64,000 nt of DNA from Mycobacterium barrassiae (GCF_025822765.1 NZ_JACKUK010000016.1:604820-668819); one strand, 5' to 3'; positions 46,736 to 55,509 are shown, counted from the first letter of the stretch. Numbers and translations are program-made. Notes: generated by a model not told the origin, from the letters alone.

Positions 46736-47284
46736 TCACGCCGCGTAGTTGTAAACGGTTTGCCGGCTTACACCAAACTCCTTCGCGAGCGCGGTCACGG
46801 CTTCCCCCGCTGCTATACGGGCACGGAGCTCTTTGGCCTGTTCATCGGAGAGCGAAGCTTTACGGCCCTTGTACTTCCCGGCAGCCTTCGCGAGAGCAAT
46901 TCCCTCGCGCTGGCGTTCGAGGATCATCGACCGTTCGAACTCTGCGACAGCTCCCAGCATGGAGAGCAGCAGCGTGTTCATTGGCGAGTCATCACCAGCG
47001 AAGGTCAAGTTTTCTTTCAAGAATTGGACTTTGACGCCCTGGCCGGTGAGCTCCCGAACAATGCGGCGCAGGTCTTCAACGTTGCGTGCGAGTCGATCCA
47101 TCGAGTGGACGACCAGGGTGTCACCCTCACGGATGTACCCCAGGCAAGCGGCCAATTGAGGTCGCTGCGTGTCCTTGCCGCTTGCTCTGTCGCTGAACAC
47201 CTTGTCCAGCTCGACCCCATCGAGCTGGCGATCAGTGTTCTGGTCGACTGTGCTTACTCGCTGGTATCCCACGCGATGGCCCAT
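46736..47284 (-). CDS. Serine recombinase, resolvase/invertase family
   Basis: Tn3-type resolvase of 182 residues. Catalytic Ser is in YQRVSTVDQNTDRQLDG, with DRASGKDTQRPQL, HSMDRLARNVEDLRRIV and the E-helix LLLSMLGAVAEFERSMILERQREGI. The C-terminal HTH is AVTALAKEFGVSRQTVYNY. It resolves dimers or inverts DNA. Start at 47284: AGGAG lies 8 nt upstream, and the open frame upstream is unsupported. It is convergent with the replication protein, and an imperfect inverted repeat (47330-47350) sits just upstream and may be part of its res site. Confidence 0.93.
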   Translation of the reverse strand: MGHRVGYQRVSTVDQNTDRQLDGVELDKVFSDRASGKDTQRPQLAACLGYIREGDTLVVHSMDRLARNVEDLRRIVRELTGQGVKVQFLKENLTFAGDDSPMNTLLLSMLGAVAEFERSMILERQREGIALAKAAGKYKGRKASLSDEQAKELRARIAAGEAVTALAKEFGVSRQTVYNYAA

Positions 47285-47329
47285 GTGTTCCGCTCCTAGC
47301 TCCGCAATGTTAATCTGGACTCTAGACAT

Positions 47330-47350
47330 TGATAGACAGTCTGTCAATCA
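47330..47350. repeat. Inverted repeat upstream of the resolvase gene
   Basis: Ten-nt arms around T at 47340 with one mismatch: TGATAGACAG and CTGTCAATCA. It lies 46 nt before the resolvase ATG, where Tn3-type res subsites or an operator would be. Confidence 0.5.
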
Positions 47351-47495
47351 AAGCGAAACGGGCCCTAGTTTGACATCTGAGAACCCGTTGGGCGCTGTCC
47401 ACCACGGGTGTACCCCAGATGGACATTCGATCGTCAGCGTGGACGTTGGAGGACTGTCTGGGCCTTCTGAGGGAGGCTGTGTTGCTGCAGGACAG

Positions 47496-48143
47496 CTATG
47501 ACCCTGCGGTAGCTTCGTACTTGTTTACTTGGGCTTTGAGGAGGTTTATGACCTCCTCGGCATTGGCGTTCATCAGCCCGCCACCGCCGGTGTTCACGAG
47601 GACAGGCCCTATGACTGCGAAGAACTGAAGGAGGTCTGGGCCGCCATCAGAGGTGATCTTGATGCCGATTGAGCCGTTGCCGACCTTGGGTGCAGACATG
47701 GGCGCGTAAGTGAGTTTCGCTCCGCCGTAGGTTTCGGTAGTGCACGATGCGAGCGCATCAGTGAGGGACTTAAACGATGCCCCAGCTTGATCGGCGTCTG
47801 CATACTGGCGCAATCCAACACTCAGGAACTCGGCGGACAGGCCACCGCCCTTGGTGAACTCCCGCTTCACCCTGATCTTCTCTTGGAAGGGCGGCACGTA
47901 GTCGCAAAACGTCTTCGGGGCGCCTGGGTCCGAGGGTGGGTCTTGGCTATACCCGGCCGGAAGGTCCTGCAGGCCCAGAAGTGCCTCGGTGAGCGCTTCC
48001 TCGGAGAGGAGTCGTTGGGTGGGGGTAGCGGTTGAGGGCGTGCCTGTCGGAGCGGTCGTGGTTCCACTCGAGTCTGATCCGCCGCCAGCGCCGCAGCCTG
48101 CGACGGACAACAGCAGCACGAGAGCTACCAGAATCCGTTGCAC
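47496..48143 (-). CDS. Putative lipoprotein (sensor-domain-like)
   Basis: A 215-residue exported protein. Signal peptide RILVALVLLLSVAGC ends in the lipobox VAGC, followed by a Gly/Ser/Thr-rich linker. The domain begins LLGLQDLPAGYSQDPPSD, a pattern common in mycobacterial PknH-like extracellular sensor lipoproteins, with two later Cys (FCDYVP, SCTTET) likely disulfide-bonded. The GTG at 48143 is preceded by GGGGG. Function unknown. It is the first cargo gene after the resolvase. Confidence 0.78.
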   Translation of the reverse strand: MQRILVALVLLLSVAGCGAGGGSDSSGTTTAPTGTPSTATPTQRLLSEEALTEALLGLQDLPAGYSQDPPSDPGAPKTFCDYVPPFQEKIRVKREFTKGGGLSAEFLSVGLRQYADADQAGASFKSLTDALASCTTETYGGAKLTYAPMSAPKVGNGSIGIKITSDGGPDLLQFFAVIGPVLVNTGGGGLMNANAEEVINLLKAQVNKYEATAGS

Positions 48144-48542
48144 CAGTCCCCCTGTGAGTTCACTTGCCGCGACTTCCCTGTACCCGGATCCTTCCAGTTG
48201 GCATCGCCGCCGGCATGGACGTGGGCGAGGACACCGATCGGGACAGGCACCGGTGGTAGGAGTGCTACGTGGCCCCCAGGGGGTTACCCTCCCCGGGCAC
48301 TCCCTGACCGGTCGGTTATGCGGCCGAGCCATCCTGTACGGGTTTTCAAGTTTTACCGTAACTTACCGTAACAGCTACTTCCGGCGGGTCCCAGTCGTGC
48401 TCTAACGGGGACACGCATACGTCGCCGTGACTGTCGGTCTGCGCGAACTAGCCTTCCTGACGTCCGCGGGGATGTTCGATCTTCGAGAGGCACGGCCAAC
48501 CTCCAGCGCTCAGGCGTCGTCTGCGTCGCGGGACCAATGGAG
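48144..48542. other. 399-bp region without a supported gene
   Basis: No frame on either strand looks coding. It contains a short C/G-rich palindromic tract (near 48268-48292) and the repeated TTACCGTAAC-like motif near 48353-48372, but nothing I can assign. Confidence 0.4.
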
Positions 48543-48995
48543 TCAATGGTGGTGATCCAGGAGGACAAGGGTGTGCACCAGGTCGCCGTCGAGGAAGTAG
48601 GCGCGGCAGGTGAAGAGCGTCTGCATCGTGCTCCCGTAGTCGTTCTTTGAAAGCACAACGCCGGCCACATTCCAGACTTCTATGCGCGATTGATCGATCC
48701 CCTTAAGTGGAGGCTCTAGCAACGAGAACAGATCCCGGCTGTTGGTATCCAACACATCGCTTCTGGCGTCGATCTGCGAAATCTGCGCAGTTGCCGGCGA
48801 GGCGAGGCGATTAATGACATCAACCTCGCAACGCTGCTGCGCGGCATCGTCCTCCGATAGCGAAGACGTCCCCGAATCTTTGACTGCAAGAACGGCTATC
48901 ACCGCAGCGATCGCTATTGCGGCCGAAATGCCAGCGACTATCCACCACAGACGCGCTCGGCGGCGAGGGCACGGCTCTTGACGGTGATGGTTCAT
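48543..48995 (-). CDS. Single-pass membrane protein with extracytoplasmic domain
   Basis: A 150-residue protein: basic N-terminus (PCPRRRARLWW), one TM helix (IVAGISAAIAIAAVIAVLAV), then an extracytoplasmic domain with two Cys (RCEVDVINRL, FTCRAYF) that could form a disulfide. The C-terminus is a short His tract. It resembles numerous mycobacterial Mce-associated-like or membrane proteins of unknown function, but I do not assign a family. It lies 34 nt downstream of the tiny Cys/Met-rich gene on the same strand and could be co-expressed with it. Confidence 0.65.
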   Translation of the reverse strand: MNHHRQEPCPRRRARLWWIVAGISAAIAIAAVIAVLAVKDSGTSSLSEDDAAQQRCEVDVINRLASPATAQISQIDARSDVLDTNSRDLFSLLEPPLKGIDQSRIEVWNVAGVVLSKNDYGSTMQTLFTCRAYFLDGDLVHTLVLLDHHH

Positions 48996-49029
48996 TGAGT
49001 CGAGTCGCGCCGCCTGCTTCGGTAAATTC

Positions 49030-49143
49030 TTACATCGGCGGCGGCGGGGGTGGGGGCGGCATCACTGGCATAGGCGGACCGCCCGGACAGCAGGCTGCCG
49101 CAGCAGCCATGGCTTCACAGCAGGCACACATTGCCATGTCCAT
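49030..49143 (-). CDS. 37-residue Met/Cys-rich peptide, candidate copper-binding metallothionein-like
   Basis: A very small gene. GGAGGAG lies 5 nt before the ATG at 49143, one of the best ribosome binding sites in the island. The product starts MDMAMCACCEAM, has a second CC pair, then a Met- and Pro-rich tail ending in eight Pro and a Met: five Cys and seven Met in 37 residues, no aromatic residues. Such composition is typical of Cu(I)-binding peptides (compare the idea of MymT in M. tuberculosis, though the sequences are not alike). A CTAC-N11-GTAG site covering a TACTAT -10 lies 44 bp upstream. Not recognised as a named family. Confidence 0.65.
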   Translation of the reverse strand: MDMAMCACCEAMAAAAACCPGGPPMPVMPPPPPPPPM

Positions 49144-49186
49144 CGAAACTCCTCCAGTCAACCGTTTGGATCGAACTCGATTCCAT

Positions 49187-49205
49187 CTACGTACCTCGAT
49201 AGTAG
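49187..49205. promoter_or_regulatory. CTAC-N11-GTAG site 1 (before the Met/Cys peptide)
   Basis: CTAC (49187-49190), 11 bases, GTAG (49202-49205). On the minus strand TACTAT (49204-49199) inside it is a good -10 for the 37-residue gene, so a protein bound here would repress it. Same spacing as the sites at 52092 and 56667. Confidence 0.5.
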
Positions 49206-49325
49206 TTAAAGATGAGAGCCCGACGTGCGTTATGACGGCATTGACAGACCGTGCTGCCGCTAGACGGGATGCATCTTGTGAACGAGGCAGTGCCGTCGGG
49301 TCTCGATAGATCTCGGGGGTTGAGG

Positions 49326-50696
49326 TCAGGCGCCGAATAGCAGGTACAGACCGGCAAACGTATAGCCGACCATCGTCAGCATCATTGCCAGCTGGCCGGT
49401 CAGTTGGTGGCCTACGGGCAGCGCCCGCAATGCTTTATCGTGCGCGGCGACTACTGCCAGCATGTGTCCGATGACCACGGAGGCAACCTTGATGGCCCAC
49501 AGCAGTGTCGGATTTAGAGAAAGGAAGTACTGCACGTCGCCGGAGTCCAGTCCGAGTAGGTGCCAGCCCCTTCCAAGCGGGTCAGCCAGCCGCACGATTG
49601 TCTCCTGGCCCCGCTCGACGAGGTAGGAAAGATAGTGCGCGAAAATGTAGCCCACGACTATCGGAATGAGACTGTGAGCGAGTAGGCCCGGCAACTGACG
49701 GCGTTGCTCCCGACTTACACCGGCGGCCGCGCGTGCCGCAGCCGAGAACGTCACACCGACCGCAAGCACGAAAAGCAATAGCCCGAAGGTCCGCAGTACC
49801 GTGCCTCCCGCGACATCACCGACCAACGGAATGGCTGCGGCGTTGCGATTAACGAAGTTGCTGAAGGTTGCGGACTGGGAGAAGCTGTCGAACGCGGTGG
49901 ATCCGAGGAGCACAGCCATCACCGCGACGGTGCCTGATCGCACCGGCATGGTGGGTAGATGATCGAGCGGGTTCCCAAGGACGATGCGCCCTGTTGCGCG
50001 GTTTCTCCTGAACGGTGCCAGCCGCGAGACGGTCACGCTGTACACCTCGAACGGGTCGGCCCGCGCGAACCAAGTCGTTCCAAAGAATGCTGCGCCAACC
50101 AGCATTGCAACGAGGTAGAGGAGAATCCAGATCTTGATCGCCGTCAGCGAGCCTGGATCAGAACTTGCTAGTTCCAGCCACACGAACGCAAACAACCCCA
50201 CCACGCCGGGCCAGTAGCCCCAGCCCGCTCGGTACTGCATGCGGCCCTTTGAGGGGGTCGCGCCCTGCCGCCCAGCGTGGACGAGTCGCCACATAGTGCG
50301 TACCGGCGAGATCACTCGCCATACTGGGCCGATGATCACCGAGACGGCGACCAGACCTACCCAAAGCAGCACATAAAACGCGCCCGGGAGGGCGTTGTCG
50401 CTGCCCTGGGGTCCCCAAATCGCGGCCACGGCTACCCATATGGAGAAGATTGCGGCGGCAGCTGCGAAGAACCATCGAACAATCGAGGAGTCGACGACAG
50501 CAGTCACCCACGTCGGTAACTCCCGACCGGGCTTCGCCGGGTCGAACCGCGGCGTCCTCCACGCCACTGCAACCACAGCGAAGGTCGCGGCCAATGCCCA
50601 CGCGGCCCCAATCACCGCATAGGACAAGGGCACTGGGAGGTCAGTCGATCCCCCTACACCATGCGCGAGGACTGTTTCAGTGGCTTCGCTGATCAA
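49326..50696 (-). CDS. Polytopic membrane protein of a copper locus
   Basis: A 456-residue protein with about ten to twelve hydrophobic helices (e.g. LSYAVIGAAWALAATFAVVAV at the start and LAMMLTMVGYTFAGLYLLFG at the end) and little soluble mass. Similar proteins are found beside cupredoxin-like and YcnI genes in actinobacteria; a CopD-like or respiratory-associated role is possible, but no ligand-rich motif is decisive. The TTG at 50696 overlaps the stop of the cupredoxin-like gene by 4 nt, so the two are coupled. Confidence 0.75.
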   Translation of the reverse strand: MISEATETVLAHGVGGSTDLPVPLSYAVIGAAWALAATFAVVAVAWRTPRFDPAKPGRELPTWVTAVVDSSIVRWFFAAAAAIFSIWVAVAAIWGPQGSDNALPGAFYVLLWVGLVAVSVIIGPVWRVISPVRTMWRLVHAGRQGATPSKGRMQYRAGWGYWPGVVGLFAFVWLELASSDPGSLTAIKIWILLYLVAMLVGAAFFGTTWFARADPFEVYSVTVSRLAPFRRNRATGRIVLGNPLDHLPTMPVRSGTVAVMAVLLGSTAFDSFSQSATFSNFVNRNAAAIPLVGDVAGGTVLRTFGLLLFVLAVGVTFSAAARAAAGVSREQRRQLPGLLAHSLIPIVVGYIFAHYLSYLVERGQETIVRLADPLGRGWHLLGLDSGDVQYFLSLNPTLLWAIKVASVVIGHMLAVVAAHDKALRALPVGHQLTGQLAMMLTMVGYTFAGLYLLFGA

Positions 50697-51118
50697 GGCC
50701 GGACTTCGATGGTGACGACTGTGACATGCAGGTCATGTAGCTCCACGGCGACGCGACCGGGAATGTCGACGGTGAACTCGAAGCGCTGACTTGGGGCGGC
50801 CGCCACCTCGAAGACGTGTTCGGGTACTGAGTGCACGTGCAAGCTGTCCACGGCGTCGCTGGTCACCTGCAGCACGATCGGCTGCCCGGCTACAGCCTGA
50901 GCCTCCGCGTTGGTAGGTGTTGCCACACCCTTGTCGACCGTGACATCGATAACCGTCCCGGCGTCAGCACTGGTCGAAGGCGAGGCGGCCGACGTCTGCG
51001 CGGAGGGCGATTGCACAGCATCGGATGAGTTTGGGGGCGCGGGTGCAGAGCCACACGCAGCCACCAGGACAGCTGCTCCTATTGCGCTCGTTACTAGGCA
51101 AACGCAGCTTTTACGCAT
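50693..51118 (-). CDS. Cupredoxin-like lipoprotein
   Basis: A 141-residue exported protein with signal GAAVLVAACGS (lipobox VAAC), an S/T/A/P linker, and a Greek-key beta domain: GTVIDVTVDKGVATPTNAEAQAVAGQPIVLQVTSDAVDSLHVHS...RFEFTVDIPGRVAVELHDLHVTVVTIEV. The His-rich edges (LHVHSVPEH, ELHDLH) could bind Cu, although the canonical Cys ligand of blue-copper proteins is absent. The ATG at 51118 is chosen as it gives the compact signal peptide. Operon partner of the polytopic protein. Confidence 0.8.
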   Translation of the reverse strand: MRKSCVCLVTSAIGAAVLVAACGSAPAPPNSSDAVQSPSAQTSAASPSTSADAGTVIDVTVDKGVATPTNAEAQAVAGQPIVLQVTSDAVDSLHVHSVPEHVFEVAAAPSQRFEFTVDIPGRVAVELHDLHVTVVTIEVRP

Positions 51119-51199
51119 GAATTGGTCCGTCCAGTGATGGTTTGAGTACACGATTCGTTAAGTTGGGCACCGCGAGTCCACGGAGGGACCGGGCGGCTG

Positions 51200-51913
51200 C
51201 TACTCCGTAACCGCGGAACGCTCGGGCGAAGGCTCAGCGCTTGGCGAGGCAGGATGCGCGGATCGGCGTGCCCGATCTATCGAGAAAATGCCTAGTGCGA
51301 CGGCGATTACGGCAAAACCCAAAGCGGTCCAAGCGATCACCGAAGTCATGCCACCCCCGGCACTTGATCCTGCGTCCGAACTCGCCCCGAGATTTACCGA
51401 GGGCACCGGGAACTCTGGGTCGCTCCCCTCGGGTGCCGGTTCGGTCCAGGCGTCGGTGGTCCCATCGACGAAGGTCTGATATGTGGGCAGGGCTAAGGAC
51501 TCGACATCTGGTAGCGGTCCCGCTTCCAGGACGAAATCGTCGAATTCCCCTCGCTGGATTCCCGGACCCGTTGCCGTCCACGTCACGGAGCTGACCACCT
51601 CGTCGACGGGTGTGCCGTCGTCTCTGTACATCGGCGGATTGGGTTTCTTCTTCTTGATATCGAGTCGCCATCCCGGAACTGGCTGAGCCAGCACGGTGCG
51701 GATCTGAACGTCGTCGGGAATCCGCACTTCTACCTTGGTGGTGGCGGGCTTATTTCGTTCACCGGGAACCCGCAACGTGATCAGGCCAGTCTCCCCTGGC
51801 CCGCCCCCGTCGAGGATGGCGTCCACATGAGCGGTCGCTGACGGGCTTGCAAGCAGAGCGGCCACTCCACTTAGCACGAAAATCCCGACGATGCGTCCGA
51901 GAATCCTCAACAC
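51200..51913 (-). CDS. YcnI-type (DUF1775) copper-binding exported protein
   Basis: A 237-residue protein. The signal peptide ends ASPSATA, placing His at the mature N-terminus (HVDAILDGGG), as in YcnI proteins that bind Cu through an N-terminal histidine brace. The domain includes the conserved PGWRLDIKK Trp and the PDVESLALPTYQTFVDG segment. A C-terminal TM helix (SVIAWTALGFAVIAVALGIFSI) anchors it with a short basic/Pro tail. The GTG at 51913 is favoured by GGAGG 6 nt upstream. Confidence 0.88.
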   Translation of the reverse strand: MLRILGRIVGIFVLSGVAALLASPSATAHVDAILDGGGPGETGLITLRVPGERNKPATTKVEVRIPDDVQIRTVLAQPVPGWRLDIKKKKPNPPMYRDDGTPVDEVVSSVTWTATGPGIQRGEFDDFVLEAGPLPDVESLALPTYQTFVDGTTDAWTEPAPEGSDPEFPVPSVNLGASSDAGSSAGGGMTSVIAWTALGFAVIAVALGIFSIDRARRSAHPASPSAEPSPERSAVTE

Positions 51914-52315
51914 CGACGACCTCCATCTGTTGTTTGCAGTCCTTCGACGTGGCATCGAAAGGCATGTCGGGAGTCTCAATTTCGCCCCGGGGAGACGGAT
52001 GATCGCTCGCTACGGTTCACGGCACCTCTCCACATGCGATCAGCTACCGATAACCTGTCGGCATCCGCACCTTTCTCAGCGAAGGCACAGTCTACGGGGT
52101 AAGTCCGTAGATGCGTGCAGCAAGGGTCGGCGGGTCGCGCATCTCCGAACTAAACACCGCTGACCTGCGACGCTCCGACCGAGCCGTATTTGACTATCAG
52201 ACGCACCTTTACAAAGTCTTGATCAAACATCGAGACAACGAATACGCCGACGGCGGACCGTAGACATCACGGACTGTCATGCGCTGACGCGCGAGTGGAC
52301 AAATGAAAGAGGTCG
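51914..52315. other. Divergent regulatory region between ycnI-like and DUF305 genes
   Basis: 402 bp with no supported gene. It holds the CTAC-N11-GTAG site at 52092-52110. On the minus strand TAGACT overlapping its edge could serve as a -10 for the YcnI gene. The region probably drives both the leftward operon and the DUF305 gene. Confidence 0.5.
52092..52110. promoter_or_regulatory. CTAC-N11-GTAG site 2
   Basis: Perfect inverted arms TCTACGG (52091-52097) and CCGTAGA (52105-52111) around 7 bases, i.e. CTAC-N11-GTAG. The most symmetrical of the three island sites. Confidence 0.6.
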
Positions 52316-52993
52316 ATGGTGCAAACCAAGCAAATTGCCGTTGCGATCGTCGCAGCTGCAGCAATTACCACCGTTGGTGCGTGCAGCAATTCAGACTCGA
52401 ATACACAGTCATCGTCCAGCCCAGCCATAACGTCAGCTCCGTCGTCGACGAATGTGGCCCCAGCAGATGCTCAGGGGCACAACGACACTGATGTGATGTT
52501 CGCCCAGGGCATGATTCCCCATCACCAACAGGCGGTGGAGATGAGTGACATGCTGCTGGCCAAGGGGGGCATAAATCCTCAGGTCGTTTCATTGGCCGAG
52601 AAGATCAAGGCGGCCCAGGCGCCCGAGATCGAGACGATGAGAGGTTGGCTGAGCGACTGGGGTGTTGCACCGATGCCACCGATGAGCAGCGAGATGGACC
52701 ATGGGGGCATGCCCGGTATGAGCGGTATGCCAGATCACGGCAATATGCCGGGGATGAGCGGTCAGGGGATGATGTCACCCGCCGATATGACGGCGCTTCA
52801 GAACGCACAAGGTACCGAGGCCAGCCGACTCTTCCTTACCCAGATGATTAAGCATCATGAGGGTGCTATCTCGATGTCACAGAACGAGATTGACAACGGC
52901 GAGAATGCCGCTGCTATCGAGATGGCACGCAACATCGCCTCTTCGCAGCAGGAGGAGATTGCTTCGATGCAGCAGTTGTTGCAGTCTCTTTAA
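52316..52993 (+). CDS. DUF305 four-helix lipoprotein with Met/His-rich insert
   Basis: A 225-residue exported lipoprotein (signal then TVGAC). The ferritin-like DUF305 pattern is clear: DVMFAQGMIPHHQQAVEMSDMLLAKG in the first half and FLTQMIKHHEGAISMSQNEI in the second, each with HH and Met residues able to bind metal. Between them is a Met/His/Gly linker (MPPMSSEMDHGGMPGMSGM and so on) typical of copper-handling proteins. The ATG at 52316 follows GAAAGAGG. Confidence 0.92.
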   Translation: MVQTKQIAVAIVAAAAITTVGACSNSDSNTQSSSSPAITSAPSSTNVAPADAQGHNDTDVMFAQGMIPHHQQAVEMSDMLLAKGGINPQVVSLAEKIKAAQAPEIETMRGWLSDWGVAPMPPMSSEMDHGGMPGMSGMPDHGNMPGMSGQGMMSPADMTALQNAQGTEASRLFLTQMIKHHEGAISMSQNEIDNGENAAAIEMARNIASSQQEEIASMQQLLQSL

Positions 52994-53022
52994 GTCCGCT
53001 GCTGGGCGGAATAGGTTGAACC

Positions 53023-54201
53023 TCAGATGCTTGCGGTGGTCATTGCGGCCGCTGGATTCTTCCCTAGGGATGCCTTCGGCAGCCGCACAGCGAACGCGCA
53101 TCCCTGGTCTGGGCCGTCGCTGCGGGCGCTGATGCTGCCGCCGTGGGCTTCTACCAACGCTTTCGCGATGGCCAATCCGATACCGGCACCGCCATGGTCG
53201 CGGTCACGTGCGGCGTCGGCTCGGTAGAAACGTTCGAAAACGTGGGGAATGTGTTCGGCGGTGATTCCCTCACCCGTATCAACGACTGACACTTCGACGG
53301 AGTCGGCGTCTACCGCGGTGGTCACATCGACGCTGCCGCCGGAGGGCGTGTGGCGCAACGCGTTATCCAGTAGGTTACCGATGACTTGTTCAAGGCGTTG
53401 CGAATCGCCCATGACCAAGGCCTGTCCTTCACTACCCATCTGCAAGCGAACATCCTTGGCGGCATAGCGTTCTGCGGATGCAGTCACCACCTTCTTGACC
53501 ACGCCTTCGACATTCACCAGGGTTGGTTCCATCGAATGTGAGCTGTCCTCGGCCTGCGCCAGAGCTGCCAAGTCTGCGGAAAACCGTACAAGTCGGCGGG
53601 TCTGATCGCGCAACATCGCGGTGGTCGCTGGATCAAGAGTTCGAACACCGTCTTCGAGTGCTTCCATGTATGCCTCAAGAACAGATACCGGAGTGCGGAT
53701 TTCATGTGCCAGATCGCTGAACAACCGGCGGCGAGTGGCGTCGACCGCTTGGAGTCGCGACGCCATCTGGTTGAAGGCACTGGCGAGCGCGTCGAAGTCG
53801 TCGCCCAATTCTGGGGGCGAGACCCGAATGTTGTAGCGCCCCTGTGCTATCGACGCTGCTGCAGAAGCGACTTCGTTAACGGAGTGTTGCAGCCGGCGAC
53901 TGATATACCAACTGACAGCGAGAGCGGTTAGTGCCGACACCGCCAGAGCCCCACCGACCGATAAGACCGTGGCGTAGGTGTAAGCCTCTTCAGCGTGAAT
54001 CTCTTCCATCGAGTTGGCGGGCACACCGGCGCGGTGAAGATGCTCGCGAAACAGCGGCGGACCGACGATCGCGGCGATCACCGCCGTTGTGAAAACCCCT
54101 GCAAACAAGACCATCGCTTGCGCTAAAAGGAGTCGGATGCCAAAGCCATGCCGACGCCGTAACGGCCGCAATGCGGCGTCTCCCGGGGCGCCAGGAGTCA
54201 T
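53023..54201 (-). CDS. Sensor histidine kinase
   Basis: A 392-residue membrane kinase. Two TM helices (AQAMVLFAGVFTTAVIAAIVG and VLSVGGALAVSALTALAVSWY) bracket a short periplasmic loop containing HLHRAGVPAN and EEIHAEE. HAMP follows, then the H-box DLAHEIRTPVSVLEAY (phospho-His), N-box NLLDNALRHTP, and G boxes DTGEGI and GGAGIGLAIAKAL. It overlaps the response regulator by 4 nt. The small His-containing sensor loop and the location suggest metal sensing, which is inference. Confidence 0.93.
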   Translation of the reverse strand: MTPGAPGDAALRPLRRRHGFGIRLLLAQAMVLFAGVFTTAVIAAIVGPPLFREHLHRAGVPANSMEEIHAEEAYTYATVLSVGGALAVSALTALAVSWYISRRLQHSVNEVASAAASIAQGRYNIRVSPPELGDDFDALASAFNQMASRLQAVDATRRRLFSDLAHEIRTPVSVLEAYMEALEDGVRTLDPATTAMLRDQTRRLVRFSADLAALAQAEDSSHSMEPTLVNVEGVVKKVVTASAERYAAKDVRLQMGSEGQALVMGDSQRLEQVIGNLLDNALRHTPSGGSVDVTTAVDADSVEVSVVDTGEGITAEHIPHVFERFYRADAARDRDHGGAGIGLAIAKALVEAHGGSISARSDGPDQGCAFAVRLPKASLGKNPAAAMTTASI

Positions 54202-54959
54202 TGTCCTGTCCCCATCCGATAACCGACGCCCCGAACCGTGACGATGTAGCGCGGTGCTGCCGCGTCATCGCCCAGCTTGCGGCGGAGATGACCAACATGC
54301 ACATCGATCAGGTGGTCATTACCAACCCAGGCGTCGTCACGAATGGCTTCGAGAAGTTGGCGGCGGCTGAGCACGACGCCGGGCCTAGCAGACAACGCCT
54401 CGAGAAGGTCGAACTCCGTTCGGGTGAGAAGTATCGCGTCATCGTCGATCGTCACTTCACGGGCTGCCACGTTGATTGTGAGTGGACCGAAGTGTCGTGG
54501 CGGCGCGGCAGGAATCGGCGGCGCCGACGCATCCGCGACTGGCATCGTGCGTGGCCTTCTAAGCATGGCTCTGATTCGGGCGACCAATTCTCGCGGACTG
54601 AATGGCTTGGTGACGTAGTCGTCAGCGCCGACGGTGAGGCCGAGTACGGTATCCAACTCCGTATCGCGAGCGGTCAACATGACCACGTATGCATCGGAGA
54701 ACGTTCGCAGTTGCCGGCATACTTCCAAGCCGTCGATGCCGGGAAGCCCAAGATCGAGGATGACGACATCTGGGTCGAGTTCGCGAGCAATGGTAATCGC
54801 GTCTGCACCGTTGCCTGCGACAATGGCTTCGAAATGCTCACGTTCCAGGTAGCTGGCGACCACCTCAGCTAGCGGCGCTTCATCGTCGACCACCAGGGCG
54901 CGGAACGAGGGTTGTCGAGACAATCGCGGGCCAACCATGACCCTATGTTGCCTGCTCAT
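54198..54959 (-). CDS. OmpR/PhoB-family response regulator
   Basis: A 253-residue regulator. The receiver domain has ALVVDDEAP (acidic pocket), the phospho-acceptor Asp in DPDVVILDLGLPG and the Lys in YVTKPFSP. A Pro/Ala linker leads to a winged-helix domain with LTRTEFDLLEALSARPGVVLSRRQLLEAIRDD and VDVHVGHLRRKLGDD. Partner of the overlapping sensor kinase. Start ambiguous between the ATGs at 54959 and 54938. Confidence 0.94.
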   Translation of the reverse strand: MSRQHRVMVGPRLSRQPSFRALVVDDEAPLAEVVASYLEREHFEAIVAGNGADAITIARELDPDVVILDLGLPGIDGLEVCRQLRTFSDAYVVMLTARDTELDTVLGLTVGADDYVTKPFSPRELVARIRAMLRRPRTMPVADASAPPIPAAPPRHFGPLTINVAAREVTIDDDAILLTRTEFDLLEALSARPGVVLSRRQLLEAIRDDAWVGNDHLIDVHVGHLRRKLGDDAAAPRYIVTVRGVGYRMGTGQ

Positions 54960-55137
54960 GTCATGAGTGGGGTGTCGTGAATCGATCTAGCTGACGTCTT
55001 GAGCAGATCTTCACACAATCAAAACTGTTTCGACGTACTTGCGCGTCACGAACGCCGCAGCGGATCGGCAGATACATTGTGTCGAAAGATCAATCGACTG
55101 ACGCGGTGGATGCGACCGCGTCGATGCGGAGCGCGCC

Positions 55138-55509
55138 ATGCAGCAGCGAGGTTTCGGTGACCTAGAAGCCGTCATCATGGACCTCATTTGGGACTACGAG
55201 GACCCCGTGACAGTGCGTCAGATTTTCGATGAACTCTCTGCGGACCGCCAGATCGCCTACACCACTGTGATGTCGACGATGGACAACCTGCATCGCAAGG
55301 AGTGGCTGAATCGTGAACGCAGCGGTAAGGCGTACTTGTACCGCGCTGTGATGAGCCGTGAAGAGCGGTCCGCGCGATTGATGCGGGCCGCGTTCGAGAC
55401 CGGTGGTGACACGAACGCGGTGTTGGCCTTCTTCGTCGACCAGATGAGCGCTGAAGAATCAGCGCAGTTGCGCTCGGCCTTGCGTCGTAACGGTAACCGA
55501 CGGCGATGA
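55138..55509 (+). CDS. BlaI/MecI/CopY-family repressor
   Basis: A 123-residue winged-helix repressor: GDLEAVIMDLIWDYEDPVTVRQIFDEL, then the recognition helix region AYTTVMSTMDNLHRKEWLNRERSGKAYLY, typical of Penicillinase_R/CopY proteins. Its C-terminal dimerisation helices follow (AVLAFFVDQMSAEESAQLRSAL). Family members are inactivated by proteolysis by an M56 protease, encoded next with an ATGA overlap. In a copper island it is a candidate regulator of the CTAC-N11-GTAG sites. GGAG precedes the ATG. Confidence 0.92.
   Translation: MQQRGFGDLEAVIMDLIWDYEDPVTVRQIFDELSADRQIAYTTVMSTMDNLHRKEWLNRERSGKAYLYRAVMSREERSARLMRAAFETGGDTNAVLAFFVDQMSAEESAQLRSALRRNGNRRR

Noticed and set aside
46760-47299. 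Plus-strand frame opposite the resolvase
   Set aside because: Shadow of a clear serine recombinase with complete motifs on the other strand.
47419-47495. Short frame starting MDIRSSAWTLEDCLGLL
   Set aside because: It looks slightly protein-like at first but runs into antisense of the lipoprotein gene and lacks a ribosome binding site; perhaps a remnant, not supported.
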